The notes under the pieces were generated by a model. That model was not told the DNA's origin. It worked only from the letters and a program-made list of their open reading frames with translations, and did no database searches. Position numbers and translations under genes: made by a program. From Camarhynchus parvulus (lineage: Eukaryota > Chordata > Aves > Passeriformes > Thraupidae): a stretch of 64,000 bases of DNA. The stretch is taken from contig NC_044586.1 of the NCBI RefSeq assembly GCF_901933205.1, positions 16,872,569-16,936,568 of the forward strand. The letters run 5' to 3'. This document shows positions 50,860-60,236 of the stretch, piece after piece. Position 1 is the stretch's first letter. The number at the start of each line of letters is the position of its first letter.

Positions 50860-52699
50860 AAGCCATCACTCTGAACAGTCAGGAAATGACTTGCAAAGAG
50901 CAGCTTTTCATTCACATGGAGCTGGTCTCTGCACTTCCTCCCAGTCTTTTCCAAACACAGGGAAAAGAATATGCAGGGACACTTTAGTCAAATGGAATAG
51001 AGCAAAGCAAGGGACTTTCTCCATTAACTGTTTTTTTCTGGAGGATGTTAGGTGCTTGGAAGATACATTTTTTGTGGAAACATTTCTGATTCAATCCCGA
51101 GTTCTCTGCCAAAGGTTTCCTCAATCATATGGGAGATGAACTGTTTGGCACCTCTCACAGATGGTAACCTGCAGTTCCTACAAGCTAGAGCAGAGTGGTT
51201 CATTTTAAACAAGATTTTTAATATTCCAGGAAAAAAAAATAAAACCAGGGTGATTTCCTTCTAATGATTCAGAAGAAGGAGCTGCAATCCAGAGGGTAAA
51301 CTAACTACTAAAATGAATATAATCACTATGATTTCCAGATAGCAATGATCAAAATTGCCTCACATCTATACACTGCATTCCTGGAACTCAATCTTCATGA
51401 CAAATGAATGCCTACCATTGGATAAAAATGTCATCTGGCACTGAAAACAACAAAGAAGGATGGTAGTTTCTTGCTCAGAGCATCACTGAAAAGCACTTAA
51501 AATTACTGATGTAAGATTAAAGCCTTAAAAATAAAACCACATCATTAGAGAGCAGGAATTTTGCCTTGAACACAACGTGTCGCCAGTTTCAAGACAAGTA
51601 TAGTTGTATATTTGGAACAAGAATCAATGGGAAAGGAATCTGAAAAACCCAAATATCACTACCTGATATTTTCTCATAAGAAACGTGTGAGATATTCTCC
51701 ATCTCACAAAGAGTTTCTGTCCTAAGAGGAAAGGTTCACAGTTTGCTTTTTCAAGAAACTACAAATTTTGTACTTTCTAGTATTAACTGATTTATGCAAA
51801 TTTTATATTTATCTTGTCCATAAATTAATGAGTTGCCAATCTTGCTGTATTTTAAGTCAGATCAGCACCAGATGGAGAGCAGACTTGCTTAATAAGAGGT
51901 TTTATCAAAAGAGTAATTAAGCAAATATACATCTGAAATGCACTGTCAACACTGACAAGTCTAACAAACTTTCCTAAGGAACTACCTGATTCTGTGGTGG
52001 TTGGATTCAGTTTTAAGTTCTTGGCAGAGATCAGTATCCTACACTTGAACCGTGCTATCCAAAATGTCTAAACTGAGTCCTGAGCCCAGTTCTGACCCCC
52101 GTGAAAAAGAAAAAATGAGAGACCACCAACCAAGTGTCTTCTACGGTGTCAGGACTGGGACTTACTGGTTTTGAGTAAGATATTGGCAAATACCTAAAGT
52201 GCACCCTTTCGCTGCCATGGCAAGGCCTAGATTAACTCCTTCACCTCCAGCTTAATTAGACCAGCCTTGGTATGTTCAGCAGTATCAGAGTAATCTTTCT
52301 GTGGCATTGCCTTTCCTCTTTTCCTGTTCCCACACAGGCTGCGTGAGCACAGACTTTTGCTCTGTGAACTGGGAATGTAGACCAGGAGCACCTTCCCATC
52401 AGAAAAACATAGGCTTTATTGAAACAACAGCAACTCCCCTCATGAAATGCAGCATCGGGTCAGGTTTGCCTATGACAAAGGCAAATTTAGGCTGGCACAA
52501 GGCAGTGTTGAGTCTGACAGTGTGTGACTTCCACAGGTGCTGCTAGAGCTTGTAGGAGGTGTTGCTGTGACTCATGGAGGCTGGCAGAACTAACAGGGCT
52601 GCATGGTGAGACAGCCCTGTTAATGACTCTGGTGGCTGTAGGAAGAGCCAGGCCATTCACAAACTGAAAAGGGACAAAAGATTTTTCAGGAAAGTGCCT
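50860..52699. other. Unique non-coding sequence
   Basis: Nothing recognised. Confidence 0.5.
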
Positions 52700-52881
52700 G
52701 GGAGCAGCCACAGCTTCTCTGGGCAACTGTGCCACAGCCTCACCATCCTCACAGGCAACAATTTCTTCCTAACAGCCAATCTAAACCTGCTCTCTGTCAG
52801 TGTGAAGCCATTTTCCCTTGTTCTGACACTACATTTGTAAAAAATTTCTCTCCATCTTTGTCCCTTCAGGTACTGGAAGGG
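52700..52881 (-). mobile_element. CR1 LINE internal fragment lacking its 3' end
   Basis: It is minus-strand CR1 from CAGCCACAGCTTCTCTGGG through CTGCTCTCTGTCAGTGTGAA to CTTCAGGTACTGGAAGGG. Both the 3' tail and the 5' part are missing, and it has a small deletion before CCCTTCAGG relative to the other copies. Confidence 0.88.
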
Positions 52882-54297
52882 ATTTGTTCCTGTGAAGCCT
52901 GCAACTGCTTCAAGAAAGGCTGAATGTCCCCTCTCAGTGACACACCTGGTGTAACCATGGTAGAAGACCAGGCAAGGCTCCCTGCTGCTTGTGTTCCACT
53001 GAATATTTTAATTTTCTTTGGAAAGATAGAAATGAGACAGAGTAGTCTACCAATGATCAATTCATTTACAGTAGTTAGGATAAAAGGAATGTTGAGATTC
53101 TTCAGAGAAAGAGGAAAAAGCTGGGTGAACATGCAGCAAAATTGGCAGTTAAATTTGCAGCTGCATAACATGCACGAAAAAAATCCTCACATGTATCACA
53201 GAGATCTAAGTTTTTGTCTGAGTTCTGAAAAAACACATTCTGGGTATTTATAGTGATGCTGGTTAAAAAGAAGCCAGCCCAAATTTAAATCTGAATCAGG
53301 CTAAAACTTAACCAACAGTGAATATTCAAGAGACCTGGCTGCCACCACTTAGAATTTAGAGTCAGTGCTCTAAATTCCACCTATGAGAGACCACCAGTGA
53401 AGAGTTTCACTACCTGCAACGTGAAGGCTTGAGTTCACTACACAGGGTGCAGTCACAGCTGTAATGGTGACAGGATGCATGAGAAAAAGAGAGTACAAGT
53501 GAAAATATCATCTGTACAGTAATCTGTGGATCAGCCCATTTTAGGATCCAGCTTTAGGTGCTGGAGCTTAAAGCTGGCTAAGAAGCCTTACAGGAGATGT
53601 GTGAATGATCCACAGCAGAAAATTTAAAAGCAGGAAAAGGAATTACTTTCTAACAAAAGATGTTAGAGACACAGGTAATCAGAGAAGCCAAAAACTGAAC
53701 TGGATTCCAAAGGGCCAGGACACTGAAGGAAATATCCAGACTATAAATTACGAAAAATAAAAACATGGAATAGATTGCTATTTCAGCTATCTTTTCAAAT
53801 GATAAGCACTAATCTGGTATGCTGTGAATCTACAAAAGGTCTTTACATATCAGTTCAGCACTTGCAACCCCCCAGGTAAGTGTCCTTAAGGAAAGTACAA
53901 ATGTGCTGTTTGCCTAGAGTTGTTTCCACCTTCTCCAGCCCCATTTTTCCCAGTTTAAGCATTATGGACTGGCAGTGATACCCAGCCTTATATAAGAGAC
54001 CACAGAAACAGACTGATTCATAATTTAGGCTCCAAGCTGACAGGGGGAATAACTGCCTCATCAAAAGTGATTTTTGCCACCAGTTCAAAACAGGGCTTGG
54101 ACAAACCCCTGCTCCATCCAACCAGCAGTGGGAAAGTTTACCAAAATCAGCACCAGTGCTATTTCATCCTCTCTCTGTCTGCTAAAGCCAGTTGCAAAAC
54201 ATCCATTCAATTCTACAGCAGATTAGGTCTTCAGAGTCGAAACACAATTTGAATCAAGTAAGGGTGGAGTGGGCATCTCTCTGGCCCAAATTCCAGT
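52882..54297. other. Unique non-coding sequence
   Basis: Nothing recognised; a 109-codon plus-strand frame (52924-53253) has no motif. Confidence 0.5.
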
Positions 54298-54689
54298 CAC
54301 AGAATCATAGAATGGTTTCAGTTGGTAAAGATCATCCAGTTCCAACCCCCTGCCATGGGCAGGGACTCCTTCCACTAGCCCAGGTTGCTCCAAACCCCAT
54401 CCTGCCTGGCCTTGAACACTTCTAGGGATGGGGCAGCCACAGTTTCTTCTCTGGGAAACCTGTGCCAGGGCCTCACCATCTTCACAGGGAAGAATTTCTT
54501 CCCGATATCCAATCTAAACCTGCTCTCTGTCAGTGTGAAGCCATTCCCCCTTGTCCTGTCACTCCAGGCCCCTGTCAATACTCTCTCTCCATCTTTCCTG
54601 TGGGCTCCCTTCAGGTCCTGGAAGGCCACAATGATGTCACCCCAAAGCCTTCTCTTCTCCAGGCTGAACAACCCCAATTTTCTCAGCTT
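54298..54689 (-). mobile_element. CR1 LINE 3' fragment, about 392 bp
   Basis: It is minus-strand CR1 with an intact tail (CACAGAATCATAGAATGGTT), CTTCCACTAGCCCAGGTTGC, CTGCTCTCTGTCAGTGTGAA and CCTTCTCTTCTCCAGG. It stops at CAATTTTCTCAGCTT. It is the same subfamily as the 12.1, 17.3 and 28.6 kb copies. Confidence 0.92.
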
Positions 54690-55625
54690 TTTTGTATGGA
54701 TATTTATCATCTCCATCCTGGATTGATCTCAGGGGTTAGTGCTCTGCAGCTAAGAATGGTAAAGGTTTTTTCATCCCTTCTAGGATTAAGTTATTCTTCA
54801 TTCAATGCCTATGAAATTTGGTAACAGCTATGAAACAAGTGGTGTTGAGCAGCACAGGTCACTCTCAATGCTACCTGTACTTCACCATAGGTGATACCGA
54901 TGGCCCTCAACACTCACAGGTGGTAAAAGGAATGCAGCACATCAAAAAATGTTGCTCAGCACCTTGTTGAAGTGTTCCCTTGTGTGGACAACAAATTATG
55001 GAGATGGCATGTCTGTTTGCAATGACTTCAGTATCCTCCCTGACTTCTGAGATTACTTTTAAAAATGGAGACTGTCTACCAAGGAAAAAGCCATGTTTGC
55101 CCTGGTTAGTCCCTGCACAGCCATTCTTCTTTAAAATAATAGAGATTAAATTTGTTTTGGTATTCCAAAGTGGACTAAGTTACACATAAGTCAGGCCTAC
55201 CCTTATTCCACATGTGATTATCCACAAAGGTGTGTGCAACATTTTGAGTCATTGTAATTAAGAACTATATTTTTCTGATTCCCATTCAGATCACGCTTCC
55301 CAAGTGTTCCCATGTAGGTGAAGCCTTACAGATTTAGAAAAAAAAAAACTCTCCAATCTCCGGTCATTCTCTAGAGAAGACAAATTGCTGTAAATTCTTG
55401 CCTGTAAAATCTGAAGGGCCACAGTAACGTCCCTTTTACATTCACTGCATTTTCCACAAACAAATGTAGCAGGAGCAAAATAGGTCAAAATTCTGCAACA
55501 GGAACTACAAGATGATTTTCAGAACATACATGTGTTGCGGCGAAGCCCCAGATACACTTCTGTTCCCAAATTTGATTTATCATGTAGTTATAACAAAAGG
55601 TGAGGCTCAGTTATGGTGGATCTTG
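54690..55625. other. Unique non-coding sequence
   Basis: Nothing recognised apart from an A-run near 55338. Confidence 0.5.
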
Positions 55626-55706
55626 CCTTTTCTTTTTTCTATTTTCTTTTTTTTTTTCATTTTCTGTTTTTTTTTTCATTTTCTTTCTTTTTTTTTTTTT
55701 TTTTCT
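55626..55706. repeat. T-rich low-complexity tract
   Basis: Three runs of 9-20 Ts are separated by CATTTTCT-like spacers. Phe-rich open frames across it are artefacts. Confidence 0.9.
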
Positions 55707-56549
55707 GTAAGATATGCTTTTGTAAGACATTTCTTGCTTTTAGCCTGTGTTCTTATAGCATTATTTTGAAAAGCCACTGGGCAGATGGTCCCCAAATGTG
55801 AGTTCATAACTTGTAGGTAGCTTTTGGGGAAGCTTTTTGAAATCCCCTCATGCAAAATGATTTCACAAACTGCCTGCATGCCATTCTTTAGCTATTTGAA
55901 CAGACTATTTCAAAATGGTCAAGATAAAAATGGCAGATTACATTCTATTTGTTTTGCAGCAGGCGGCTACACTTATTTCACCATGGTAAAAGAACATAAA
56001 GGGAAAATAAAGCACATACATGGCTTTCGCTGAAGATTTGTCTAGATGTGTAAGCCATGGCAGACTTCAAGGTGAGGATGTTTGGGCCTTTGCCTCTCTT
56101 CTGCAGCAGCTCCTACCTTTCAAAATCAGGTTGCTTTTTGAGAGAGGCTGAGTGTTCAACACAGGCTGAGTGTTCAACAGTCATGACTCAGACTGCACAG
56201 CATTGTAAGAATAATGTAAACATCGGATTTCAAGCAGGATGCTCTTCTTCTTCCCCACTGATTTGGTACAGATACCATGTGCTTTGCATGGCATAAAGTC
56301 AGAAGTGTTGATTTTTTCTGGTCTAGTGAACACATCACTGGTTTTGAACAGATTTCACCAGAAATGTCCATCACTGACCAAATTCTGCAGCCTTTCTTAA
56401 CAATGGCAGCATATCAAATGCCTTCTGATCCTCACCCAGATTTGCCTGTGTGTGAACCAATCAAGGATGACTGCCCCTCTCTCCAGGGTGATTCATAGCT
56501 TTAGAAAATAGAACAAAAAAATAGATTATTTTCAGTTGGAAAGGCCCAA
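55707..56549. other. Unique non-coding sequence
   Basis: It contains one 18-bp direct duplication at 56145-56180 (AGGCTGAGTGTTCAACA, twice). Nothing else recognised. Confidence 0.5.
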
Positions 56550-56812
56550 CTGTCTGAGCACTCCTCTCCCAGTGTATATTGCCCAGCATTCCCCTGTTCC
56601 AGGCGCAGAATCCAGCACTTGTTGTTAAATTTCACCCCATGGCTCACAGACCAAATTTCCAACCTCTCAAGGCCTTCTGGCCCTGTAGAAAGTCAATAGC
56701 ACCTCCCAGTTTGGTGGCACCAGCAAATTTCTCATGGTGCATTCAAATGCTGCATCCAGGTCACTGATAAATAACTGAACAGGACTGGCCCTAGACTTGA
56801 GCCCTGAAGAAA
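56550..56812 (-). pseudogene. Decayed CR1 reverse-transcriptase fragment
   Basis: On the minus strand this matches the CR1 ORF2 region around the polymerase active site. A stretch reading QLFISDLD lies near 56752-56775, where CR1 normally has a phenylalanine-asparagine-isoleucine type motif ending in DLD. It is followed, after a frameshift, by FAGATKLGG (56701-56727), where CR1 elements normally have FADDTKLGG. The catalytic Asp pair is therefore lost. A further decayed stretch continues to about 56550. It is an old, dead copy, and the edges are approximate. Confidence 0.75.
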
Positions 56813-57291
56813 CAAGGCCCAAGGTACAAAAAGCCATCAGCTCCGAGCCCCAAGCTGATACTTAAAGCAATTGGTGTTTTCCCTCAAGCACAGCAAACCC
56901 TCCCATCTTAAGGGACCAGGAAGTGACACTTCCTTCAGGGGCCAAAGTTTTGAAGACAAAGGACAGCTCTGAGATGAACCTTCCTTTCAGAAGTCACACA
57001 TAGCTAATAGATATGCACCTATATTTTCTTTTTAAAACACCCACCTGCTTCACTGCTCACAGAGAGCAAATACATGAGTGCTACGAGCCACATTTTATAT
57101 GGCATCACTGGAAGGGTCTAATCCAGAAACTCCATGATGGGCACAGCCTAAAAATGTAAACAAAGATCCATTCTTATGAACTCTTCACTCGTAAAGCCTC
57201 CCCTCTCTTCCTCCTGCCCCTCCAAGCTTACCACTGCAGTGCAGTGCAGCAGAAAAGAGATTCAAGCACAAGGTTTTCTTTCCTCAACATA
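56813..57291. other. Unique non-coding sequence
   Basis: Nothing recognised between the CR1 fragment and the purine array. Confidence 0.5.
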
Positions 57292-58347
57292 GGAAGGGAG
57301 GAAGTGGCGGAAGGAAGGAAGTGGCGGAAGGAAGGAAGGAAGTGGCGGAAGGAAGGAAGGAAGTGGCGGAAGGAAGGAAGTGGCGGAAGGAAGGAAGTGG
57401 CGGAAGGAAGGAAGTGGCGGAAGGAAGGAAGGAAGTGGCGGAAGGAAGGAAGGAAGGAAGGAAGGAAGGAAGGAAGGAAGGAAGGAAGGAAGGAAGGAAG
57501 GAAGGAAGGAAGGAAGGAAGGAAGGAAGGAAGGAAGGAAGGAAGGAAGGAAGGAAGGAAGGAAGGAAGGAAGGAAGGAAGGAAGTGGCGGAAGGAAGTGG
57601 CGGAAGGAAGGAAGTGGCGGAAGGAAGGAAGTGGCGGAAGGAAGGAAGTGGCGGAAGGAAGGAAGGAAGGAAGGAAGGAAGGAAGGAAGGAAGGAAGGAA
57701 GGAAGGAAGGAAGGAAGGAAGGAAGGAAGGAAGGAAGGAAGGAAGGAAGGAAGGAAGGAAGGAAGGAAGGAAGGAAGGAAGGAAGGAAGGAAGGAAGGAA
57801 GGAAGGAAGGAAGGAAGGAAGGAAGGAAGGAAGGAAGGAAGTGGCGGAAGGAAGGAAGGAAGTGGCGGAAGGAAGTGGCGGAAGGAAGTGGCGGAAGGAA
57901 GGAAGGAAGTGGCGGAAGGAAGGAAGTGGCGGAAGGAAGGAAGTGGCGGAAGGAAGGAAGTGGCGGAAGGAAGGAAGGAAGGAAGGAAGTGGCGGAAGGA
58001 AGGAAGGAAGGAAGGAAGTGGCGGAAGGAAGGAAGGAAGTGGCGGAAGGAAGGAAGGAAGGAAGGAAGGAAGGAAGGAAGGAAGGAAGGAAGGAAGGAAG
58101 GAAGGAAGGAAGGAAGGAAGGAAGGAAGGAAGGAAGGAAGGAAGGAAGGAAGGAAGGAAGGAAGGAAGGAAGGAAGGAAGGAAGGAAGGAAGGAAGGAAG
58201 GAAGGAAGGAAGGAAGGAAGGAAGGAAGGAAGGAAGGAAGGAAGGAAGGAAGGAAGGAAGGAAGGAAGGAAGGAAGGAAGGAAGGAAGGAAGGAAGGAAG
58301 GAAGGAAGGAAGGAAGGAAGGAAGGAAGGAAGGAAGGAAGGAAGGAA
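57292..58347 (+). repeat. Two-unit purine array: (GGAA)n with 24 GTGGC interruptions
   Basis: The 1,056-base array is made of GGAA tetramers (234 including one GGGA near the start) and 24 copies of the pentamer GTGGC. Nothing else occurs in it. GTGGC starts fall in three clusters: 57304-57435 (8 copies), 57584-57648 (5) and 57841-58039 (11). Pure tracts of 36, 47 and 76 GGAA units follow the clusters. Every gap between pentamers is a whole number of tetramers (2, 3, 4 or 6 inside clusters). All six frames are largely open, giving Gly/Arg/Lys/Glu-rich or Phe/Leu/Pro/Ser-rich frames of up to 435 codons; these are artefacts. Runs of this kind can bind ETS-family factors and form triplex DNA (known for GGAA repeats generally; inferred here). 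Copy number may be affected by assembly. Confidence 0.97.
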
Positions 58348-58944
58348 CTCTGCCTCAAGATACAAGGCACCGTTTGCCTTATTTCTAAGCACAATTCTGC
58401 TTCTTGCTGTTACCCTGTGAATCCCATCTAATCGGCATTTGTAGCACTTTGCAGAAGTCTGTGACCATACCACAGTATCTCCTGTGTTGACAGAGAAACA
58501 GTTTAGGACAGTCATGCCACAGCTTTTTCCTAAGAAAAGCAGCTTTAATTCCAGTCTTTCTTTCCCCAAGCAGTCAGCTACCTTTTCAAAAGCTGTAAAA
58601 AGAAGAAATCTTCTTCAAGGCCAGTGTCCTTCTGTCAAAGCTGGTTGCAAATGGCTAACAAGTCCAACTGGCTATTGATGAACAAAATAGTGACTAAAAA
58701 CCCACCAAACCCTTCTCCACACCAAATCCAGCTCAGTCCACTGCTGTCTGCAGAGCTGATATAAACTTATTTCTGCAGTGTTCCACAGACCCAACTGTGT
58801 GTGAGAATAGCTGTACCTAAATTTCCTGCTAAGGCCAGCACTAAGCCACGGCGTCCCTGTGCGGGGAACCGTCCCCAGCATGAGCCAAGCCTGGGAGCCC
58901 TGCCGGGGCCAGAACACGTACTCCATGGTACATACTGGCATCAC
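58348..58944. other. Unique non-coding sequence
   Basis: Nothing recognised. Confidence 0.5.
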
Positions 58945-59040
58945 CAACAACCCAGCTGAAGGGTGCCTTCAACTCCTGCATCCAGGTGGTTGATAAATAT
59001 GTTGAAGACGACTGTTCAATAAGGAGCACCAGGCACAGCT
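58945..59040 (-). pseudogene. CR1 reverse-transcriptase fragment
   Basis: The minus strand reads VFNIFINHLDAGVEGTL in one frame. This corresponds to the CR1 ORF2 block that normally reads FNIFINDLD followed by an IE-x-TL segment just before the FADD active-site box. Only about 95 bases remain. An LTR has inserted about 90 bases downstream on the map. Confidence 0.8.
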
Positions 59041-59122
59041 CTATCCACTGAGCCTGGAGTATGGAAATTAGCAGGGAGATGATGATGAGACAGAGCCTGC
59101 TGAGCCTGCAGAAGAGAGACAG

Positions 59123-59127
59123 GGATG
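59123..59127. other. Target-site duplication GGATG, left copy
   Basis: Exact match to 59775-59779 across the LTR. Confidence 0.9.
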
Positions 59128-59774
59128 TGTCCTGGGGTGACTTTATGCTGCTCACATCCCCATTTGTCTGTTTAGCCCAAAAATGTGTTTTGCACCTTTT
59201 AGACTGGTTCTGAGAGCAAAGCGGGGAGAGAAGAAGTGCAGTTTGTTTTCAGGAACTGCACTTGCTCCCCTGCATCCTTCTCCTGGATTGTGTTGTCTGC
59301 AGCACAGACAGATAGCAGGAAAGAGCTCTCCTTTGCTCTTAGTTAGTGTTTAGCTAGCTGAGGCAGAGAAGTTCCCTGGACTGTGGGTTTTCTTTTCCTT
59401 GGAACTGTTTAAACCTGCTCTGGACTGAAAACCCAGAAGAGCACTGGCAGCTCACATCTGTGGCCCATGGGGCCAGGCTGGGCCATGGCATTTCCAGCAC
59501 CGGAGAGACTGATAAGAGACTGAGTGAGCTGACCTACAGCCTACCAAGGCAACTGTCTGAGTTTGTCATCTTTTCAGGTTGGCAAGACTTTTATTGTTTA
59601 ATATTGTTCAATTTTTTGTGCTGGTGAATGCTTTGCTTGTTAAATAAACAGGGTTCTTCCACTTTTCTCCAAGGAAATCTCTTCCTGAACTGGTTGGACA
59701 AGGGGCTGCTTGAATTTGCTTTCTAGAGGAACCCCTTTGGACATTTCCTACCAAATCTGCCCTATACCAGGACA
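59128..59774 (+). mobile_element. Solo LTR of an ERV-like element (647 bp), well preserved
   Basis: The element starts TGTCCTGG and ends CCAGGACA, a perfect 8-base terminal inverted repeat. It is flanked by the exact 5-base duplication GGATG (59123-59127 and 59775-59779). AATAAA lies at 59643-59648, which sets the plus orientation. A canonical TATA box is not obvious; TTTAAA near 59408 could serve. An imperfect hairpin occupies 59223-59270. No internal gag/pol sequence is present, so it formed by recombination between two LTRs. A 5-bp duplication fits ERVL-type or similar integrases (inference). The overall sequence matches my memory of a widespread passerine LTR. Confidence 0.93.
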
Positions 59775-60170
59775 GGATGGGAAAAGGACGGTGTGCACAA
59801 AAGCACCCTGCCACTGTCCTTGGGATGGCTGATGTGCCCACCAAGCTGGAAGAGAGCTGTGCTGGCTCTCTGGAGCACACAGCCAGGGCCGGCTCAGCAC
59901 ATTCTGATCCTGCCAGGCAGCAGAGCAGGCTCAGCACAGAGCTGCTCCCTGAGCACTGGCCTCAGTGGAGAGCAGCAGCTCCGGGCTCCCACCAAGACCC
60001 AGAGCCAGCAGCTCAGCGGGGGCTGCCTGCAGCCCTGGCTGGAGATGGAGCTGTCTGTCTGCAGCGAGCTGATGCTGCACCCTCAGTGCCTGCCGTGCGC
60101 TGCCGTAACCCCTGTGCCACCCGCTGCTAGCTCAGTGTGAGCCTGCCACCTGCCAACAAGGCATTTGCTC
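59775..60170. other. GC-richer unique sequence, no supported gene
   Basis: After the right-hand GGATG copy, about 350 bases are rich in CAG/CTG and GCC steps and open in two plus-strand frames (114-117 codons). Neither frame has a domain or a clear splice donor. It directly precedes the TATA/MARE module at 60171 and could be its proximal upstream region. Confidence 0.4.
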
Positions 60171-60236
60171 TGATGACGCAGCAAACACCAGCCCCCCACA
60201 AAGCCTATAAAATTGCTGACATTCGCAGCACCATGA
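60171..60236 (+). promoter_or_regulatory. Candidate TATA promoter with Maf-type sites
   Basis: TGATGACGCAGCA (60171-60183) matches the 13-base T-type Maf recognition element TGCTGACTCAGCA at 11 of 13 positions. TATAAAA lies at 60206-60212, and AATTGCTGAC (60211-60220) is an AT-extended Maf half site. A start would be expected near 60236. The first ATG (60233) opens only 16 codons. The combination resembles Maf-driven vertebrate promoters such as lens or erythroid genes, but no coding exon is visible downstream. Confidence 0.35.

Noticed and set aside
57304..58043. Regularly spaced GTGGC motifs resembling a CRISPR-like array
   Set aside because: The spacers are only GGAA tetramers, the repeat is 5 bases, and the DNA is from an animal genome.
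57228..58569. Very long open frames (346-435 codons, both strands) across 57.2-58.6 kb
   Set aside because: They exist because GGAA and GTGGC units contain no stop codon in any frame. The products are pure GRKE or FLPS repeats with no gene structure.
59777..60140. Two overlapping 115-117-codon plus-strand frames after the 59.1 kb LTR
   Set aside because: They are GC-rich sequence open in two frames at once, with no domain, no splice sites and no conserved start. Retained only as possible upstream promoter DNA.
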